64,000 bases of DNA from Pleodorina starrii (lineage: Eukaryota > Chlorophyta > Chlorophyceae > Chlamydomonadales > Volvocaceae): contig BRXU01000029.1 of assembly GCA_030267565.1 (NCBI GenBank), positions 727,001 to 791,000 of the forward strand, given 5' to 3'. How positions within the stretch are numbered: the stretch's first letter is position 1; the number at the start of each line of letters is the position of its first letter. Both the position numbers and the translations under genes were made by a program. The notes beneath the pieces were generated by a model. It ran no database searches. It had not been told where the DNA came from and saw nothing but the letters and a program-made list of their open reading frames with translations. Shown one piece after another: positions 60,101 through 64,000 of the stretch.

Positions 60101-63100
60101 ACCGCCACCACTAGAGTCAGGCCGCTGCTGTAGCTGGGACCCAGGGCCTGAGACAGGGTGAGGGCGGGAGGCCAGGATGAGCATGGGGGGGAAGAGGGCA
60201 TGGGCGGGTACCGGTAGTATAGCGCGCCGACAGCCATTGCACGCGGTCAGGGAAGGTTGGGCGATGTCGTCATGGCAAGCCTTCAAGTAACGGACTGCAG
60301 CAGCGAGGTAACCGGCAGCGATGGGTCCGTTCGCTCGCCCGGCTCATGGGTCCCCGTTCGCTCGTCCGCTCATCTCGTGGCGCCAAGACAGGCCTCTCAG
60401 GCTCAAGACAGGCCAAGACAGGCCTCTCGTGGGTCAAGGCAGGCCTTACGGAAGGTGGTGGTGGTGGCTCGGTGAGCTACCACATCGACGCGCGTTTTAG
60501 GCGCGGTTCATATCGGGGCCCTGGCTTCCACCCTACACACACACACACACGCCCTCTTCAGTCCCTCCCAGCCACTGTCTTGGTAAGGTTACAGGTATGT
60601 TCGGTAAGTATTGCTGGGTTCCGGGTCCGTTCGCTAACGCCGTCTCCGCCTCCGCTGCGGTATCTTCCTTTTACCCCCCCACCCCCGGCGCACTCTCCCT
60701 CACATCTAGGAGCTCCGTGTAGAGGCCCTGCTGCACCACGTAGCCCAGCTCCGCCGCCGTGACCACCAGGTCGGTCAGGTTGATGGCGGCAGCCGCCCCC
60801 GCCGACGCCGCTGCTGCGTTGGAGAGCGCCTGCACCGCCCGGAGCTTGGCGTTGATGCCGGAGAGCACCTGGAGGGGGTGGGGGGGGGGGGCGGAGGCGG
60901 GGGTGGCAATGCGCAATTAGCCGATGTCTTTCCACCACTGTTATGCCCTACCCTCCACCCACCGGCCCACCCGCCCGTCATACTCTGCCATCCGAAAGAT
61001 GAAAAAAAGGCTCGATGCCCACCCCGCCACCACCCGCCGCGCCCGGGTTCCGCCCCCCACCCCACCCGGGCGCCCCGCCCCCCCCCTACCCGAGCCGGCG
61101 CCGGGTCCCTCACCTCCGAAACCTTGCTGTACACGATGAGGCTATCCGGGTCGTCCACATACACCGCCAGACTGCGGTGCGCAGCCAAGGCAGCCACACC
61201 TGACTCCGCCGCCGCCGCCGCCTGCCCAGACTTAGGCTGTTCGACCCGCTGGCGCCGCCGGCCGCCGCCACACCCATCTCCTCTCCGCCCCGCCGCCCCG
61301 CCGACTTCCCAGCTGTCGCCAGACGGCGCCGAGAGGCCCGGATTCGGATTCCAAACTGCGCCCAGATCCGGATCCAGCAGCTGTCGCTGCCACAGCAGCG
61401 CCTCGGGACCCGTAACGCCAGCGGCGAAGAGCTCCGCTCGAAGGCGCCGGTGGGCGAGTGGGCCGCTGGGGAAAGGCGGCGAGCCGGGGCGGCAGCTCGC
61501 GAAGGTGCCTGCCTCGCCCGCGGCGGCGGCGGCGGCGGTGGCTGTGGCCGCGGCGAGGGCGCTGCGGCGGCGGCCGCCCCCGGAGCTCAGCGTAGCTCCA
61601 ACGGCGGAGGCGCTTCCGCCCGAGAGGAAGGTACCCGTAGCGCCGTTGACGGCGCCCGTGGGGCCGTTGACGGCGCCTTGCACTTGAGAAACACCGGGGG
61701 TTGCGGGCGGGAGGCGACGCCCGGTGCCCGGCGTCGCCTGCGCCTTATTCAGTACGGTGTGTAGTACATGGGAGGTACACGGGAGGAGGGTGTATCCCGG
61801 CAAGCCGAGGCCACCCCAATCGCACTGGACGGGTCACTCTTCGCCCGGGTACCGGTACTTGCCCCCTCCTGCCCCCCAAAATCCCCCAAGAAACACGCGT
61901 CTGGAACATGCGTGGTTGTGTATATGGCTGGCCTGAGCCCCAAGCTCTCTTACGAACACCCGCCCGTCCAGTGGACCGCGGAGGGGCCTACTGCCAGTTT
62001 ACTCGACTCGGCTTTAAAGTGTCTTGCTTGAGCCGGGGTTAGATCGGCCCACCCGCCAACACCCCCCGCCCCATCCTCAGGTACGGTAATATCCCAGGTA
62101 GCTGCGTTGCGTTCCCTCGTCCCGGGCCGTTTTCTTTTGCGTTCTGCCCCATCGGAACCCGCACGATGTATACCGGTATACGGTACCAACTCACTGTCGA
62201 AGTGTTCTTTGCGAATGTTTTCGTGCTATTGAAGTAGCAGGTCGCCGCGACAAAGGTGAAGATGCTCTGGAGCTGGGCAGGGTCGGCCAGGTTGAGCACG
62301 CTGTGGGGATGCGGGGACGGGTCGGGGGGTCAGGGAGTGATAAGCTCCTTAATATAAAAATGAGTCGGGGGGGGGGACGGGAGGGGGGGGCGGGGGGGGG
62401 GGCGCCGCGGGCGGGGTACCGTAATCAGGATGAGGCCGCCGCGGGCGGGAAGGCGCCATCTAGGGCGGGGAGTGGGACGGGCCCCAAGTGGACCGGGTTG
62501 TGGGGCGCGTGGTGCCTTCACCCATATCCACATGTGGGGAGTGAGGACACAGGACCCGTCCCGCGCATAGGGGGGGAGCCGACCCGTCCCGACCCAGCGC
62601 CGCCGGGACCCCGCGGGCGGGATGCCACCAGCCCGACTCCAGAGTCTTCTAATCCAGCCCCGGACCAACCACCGGCGCTGCGCCGCGCTGCCCCCCGCTG
62701 CCCTGGCCATCCGTGCGCTGCCCGCCGCTGCCCTGGCCATCCGTGCGCTGCCCGCCGCTGCCCTGGCCATCCGTGCGCTGCCCGCCGCTGCCCTGGCCCC
62801 CCGTGCGCTGCCCGCCTTCCAAATTCACACCGCAACACGGCGAGCGGCAGGCCCGCCCCCACCCGTCACATGCCAGCCCAGCCTGCCTGACTGCTCGGTC
62901 CTGCCATATTCGTCCCTTCCTTCCCCTTCAGCCAGTATCCCGGGTTCCCGGCCTTGGGCCCCACCGCCGCCGCTTTCCCACCGGCTCCCCACCGCCCATC
63001 CCACTCCACGCCGTAGGGGCGGGACGGCTGCCACCCCATGCTTCGACATCATCTTCATTACCGTACCCCAACGCCGCTGCCTCACCCGCCGGTAGTAGCG

Positions 63101-64000
63101 GCCGCCTGTAGCGCGGTGGCGTAGAGCGTCAGCGTCACGGTGAACGTGTTGGCGTTTTCCGTACTGTCCATGTCGTACGCGTAGAAGCAGGAGGTCGCGA
63201 ACAGCGCCCTGCAGGGTGGGGGTAGGAATACAGACAGGGCAGAGCAGCGCGCGAGGCGGCTGAGGTTTCGAGGGGCCCCCCGGAGCCGTTCGTCTGCTGC
63301 ACTGTTTGCTGTGACGCTAGTGGTGGCCCGGCAACAGCGGGCCTGGCAGGTCGAATCAGGGCGAAGGAGCAACCACGTGCCGCCCGGGCACGCTCCTTCC
63401 GGCTTCTGCTTCCTCATTCCTCAGCCCTTCTTCCCCGCTCTCTTTTTCCTCAGCCCGCCACTATCAGCCCTTACTCCCCGCCCCCTTATTCCGCAGCCCC
63501 CAACCACGGCTTCCGCTCCCCCCCTTGTCCCTCAGCTCCTCAATCCGTCAGCCCTCCAGGCCAGTCCTCACCTTGACGCGTAGATGAGCCCCACCAGCTG
63601 CGCATTCGCCGCCAGCACAGAGCCCATCAGCGGCTGACTCAGGTCGAAGGAGGCCCGAGCCGACATCGCCGTGGCGTTGTTGTGGTTGTTGGCGGCCAGG
63701 GCGATGGTGGAGGTGGTGTTGCCGCCGTCGGTTGTAGTGATGGTGGTGGTGTTCGTGGTGGTTGTGGTGTTCGTGGTGGTTGTGGTGGCAGTTGTGCTGG
63801 TGTTGACAGCAGTGCTCGATGAGGAGGGAGTTGGGGCTGGCGTCGAGGAGTTGGCGGAGGCGGGGGAGTAGGCGGAGGCGAAGGAGGAGTTGAGGCTGGA
63901 TGGCGGCACTATGAAGAGGTCGCTGTAGGCGGTGAGGTTGAGGCCCATGGCAACGAAGGCGGCGGTCTGCTGCGCGGCGCTGATGGTGGTCAGCTGTCGA
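57199..64000 (-). CDS. Large single-pass membrane protein, 3' part (5' end outside window)
   Basis: Not a family I recognise. Minus-strand exons in order: beyond 64000 to 63572, 63208-63086, 62300-62195, 61737-61114, 60868-60704, 60147-60030, 59367-59165, 58800-58705 and 58179-57199; all phases agree. About 947 residues are visible. The ectodomain has a Thr/Asn-rich stretch (near 63720-63840) dense in N-x-T sequons, then hydrophobic/Ala-rich segments with paired Cys (ALFATSCFYAYDMD, FTFVAATCYFNSTK, VYVDDPDSLIVYSKVSE, LLQRMADAPIN). A short Cys pair (ICSAQGAQCAFPP) and a Pro/Gly linker precede one TM helix (LYAGVGVGLGLGLVALLLGA) and a basic stop (VRRAVRNRE). The roughly 360-aa cytoplasmic tail is low-complexity (Pro, Ala, Gly) and has no kinase or cyclase motif. 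Probably a surface or matrix sensor-like protein. Confidence 0.75.
62330..62360 (+). repeat. Dispersed intron repeat, copy 2
   Basis: TCAGGGAGTGATAAGCTCCT followed by TAATATAAAAA, closely matching the copy at 32437-32468. It lies in the intron between the exons ending at 63086 and starting at 62300 of the membrane-protein gene, next to a long G run (62367-62402). Confidence 0.6.

Overview
This is a nuclear genome window from a eukaryote, most likely a volvocine green alga (Chlamydomonas/Gonium/Volvox group). The evidence is high-GC coding DNA split by many short GT-AG introns, GC-ending codons, Ala/Gly/Pro homopolymer runs inside conserved enzymes, TGTAA polyadenylation motifs, a gametolysin-type (M11) metalloprotease, and GTAC/TACG-rich intron microsatellites. 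There are no bacterial operons. Exon models were built by eye: splice sites were chosen so that phases agree and family motifs join, and no alignment or RNA evidence was available.

Layout. 1-3107: no recognised gene. 3108-10819 (+): 13-exon gametolysin-like peptidase whose zinc motif is split by an intron; intron 10 carries a 246-bp hAT-type MITE with a perfect 8-bp target duplication. 10820-19080: repeat-rich (tRNA-like relic, 70-bp tandem array, 5'-truncated LINE fragment, palindrome), no host gene seen. 19358-21037 (+): PLAC8-family Cys-rich gene with two tandemly duplicated terminal exons. 23081-26161 (+): protein N-terminal glutamine amidohydrolase (NTAQ1, WDYHV family) greatly enlarged by low-complexity inserts, tail-to-tail with 26583-30576 (-), a tubulin-tyrosine-ligase-like (TTLL) gene. 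32149-34351 (-): small mTERF-like helical-repeat protein, head-to-head with 35846-39701 (+), a mitoferrin-type mitochondrial carrier. The stop-codon region of the carrier has been amplified into a 69-bp tandem array. 43864-46345 and 47913-53814 (+): two tandem paralogous type-I membrane proteins sharing a signal-peptide exon, a Cys-rich module and a transmembrane exon. The second also carries a PAN-like module and an F-type lectin (FTP / F5/8-C-like) domain, so it looks like a lectin-type cell-surface receptor. 57199-64000 (-): 3' part of a large single-pass membrane protein with a Thr/Asn-rich ectodomain; its 5' end lies outside the window.

The neighbours are not a pathway. The shared themes are extracellular-matrix/cell-surface proteins (gametolysin, lectin receptors, large ectodomain protein) and organelle or housekeeping genes (mitoferrin, mTERF-like, NTAQ1, TTLL). 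The strongest candidates for something new are the lectin-receptor/truncated-paralog pair with degenerate fucose-binding residues, the duplicated alternative last exons of the PLAC8 gene, the 149-residue insertion between NTAQ1 catalytic residues, the array derived from the mitoferrin stop region, and the intact MITE.
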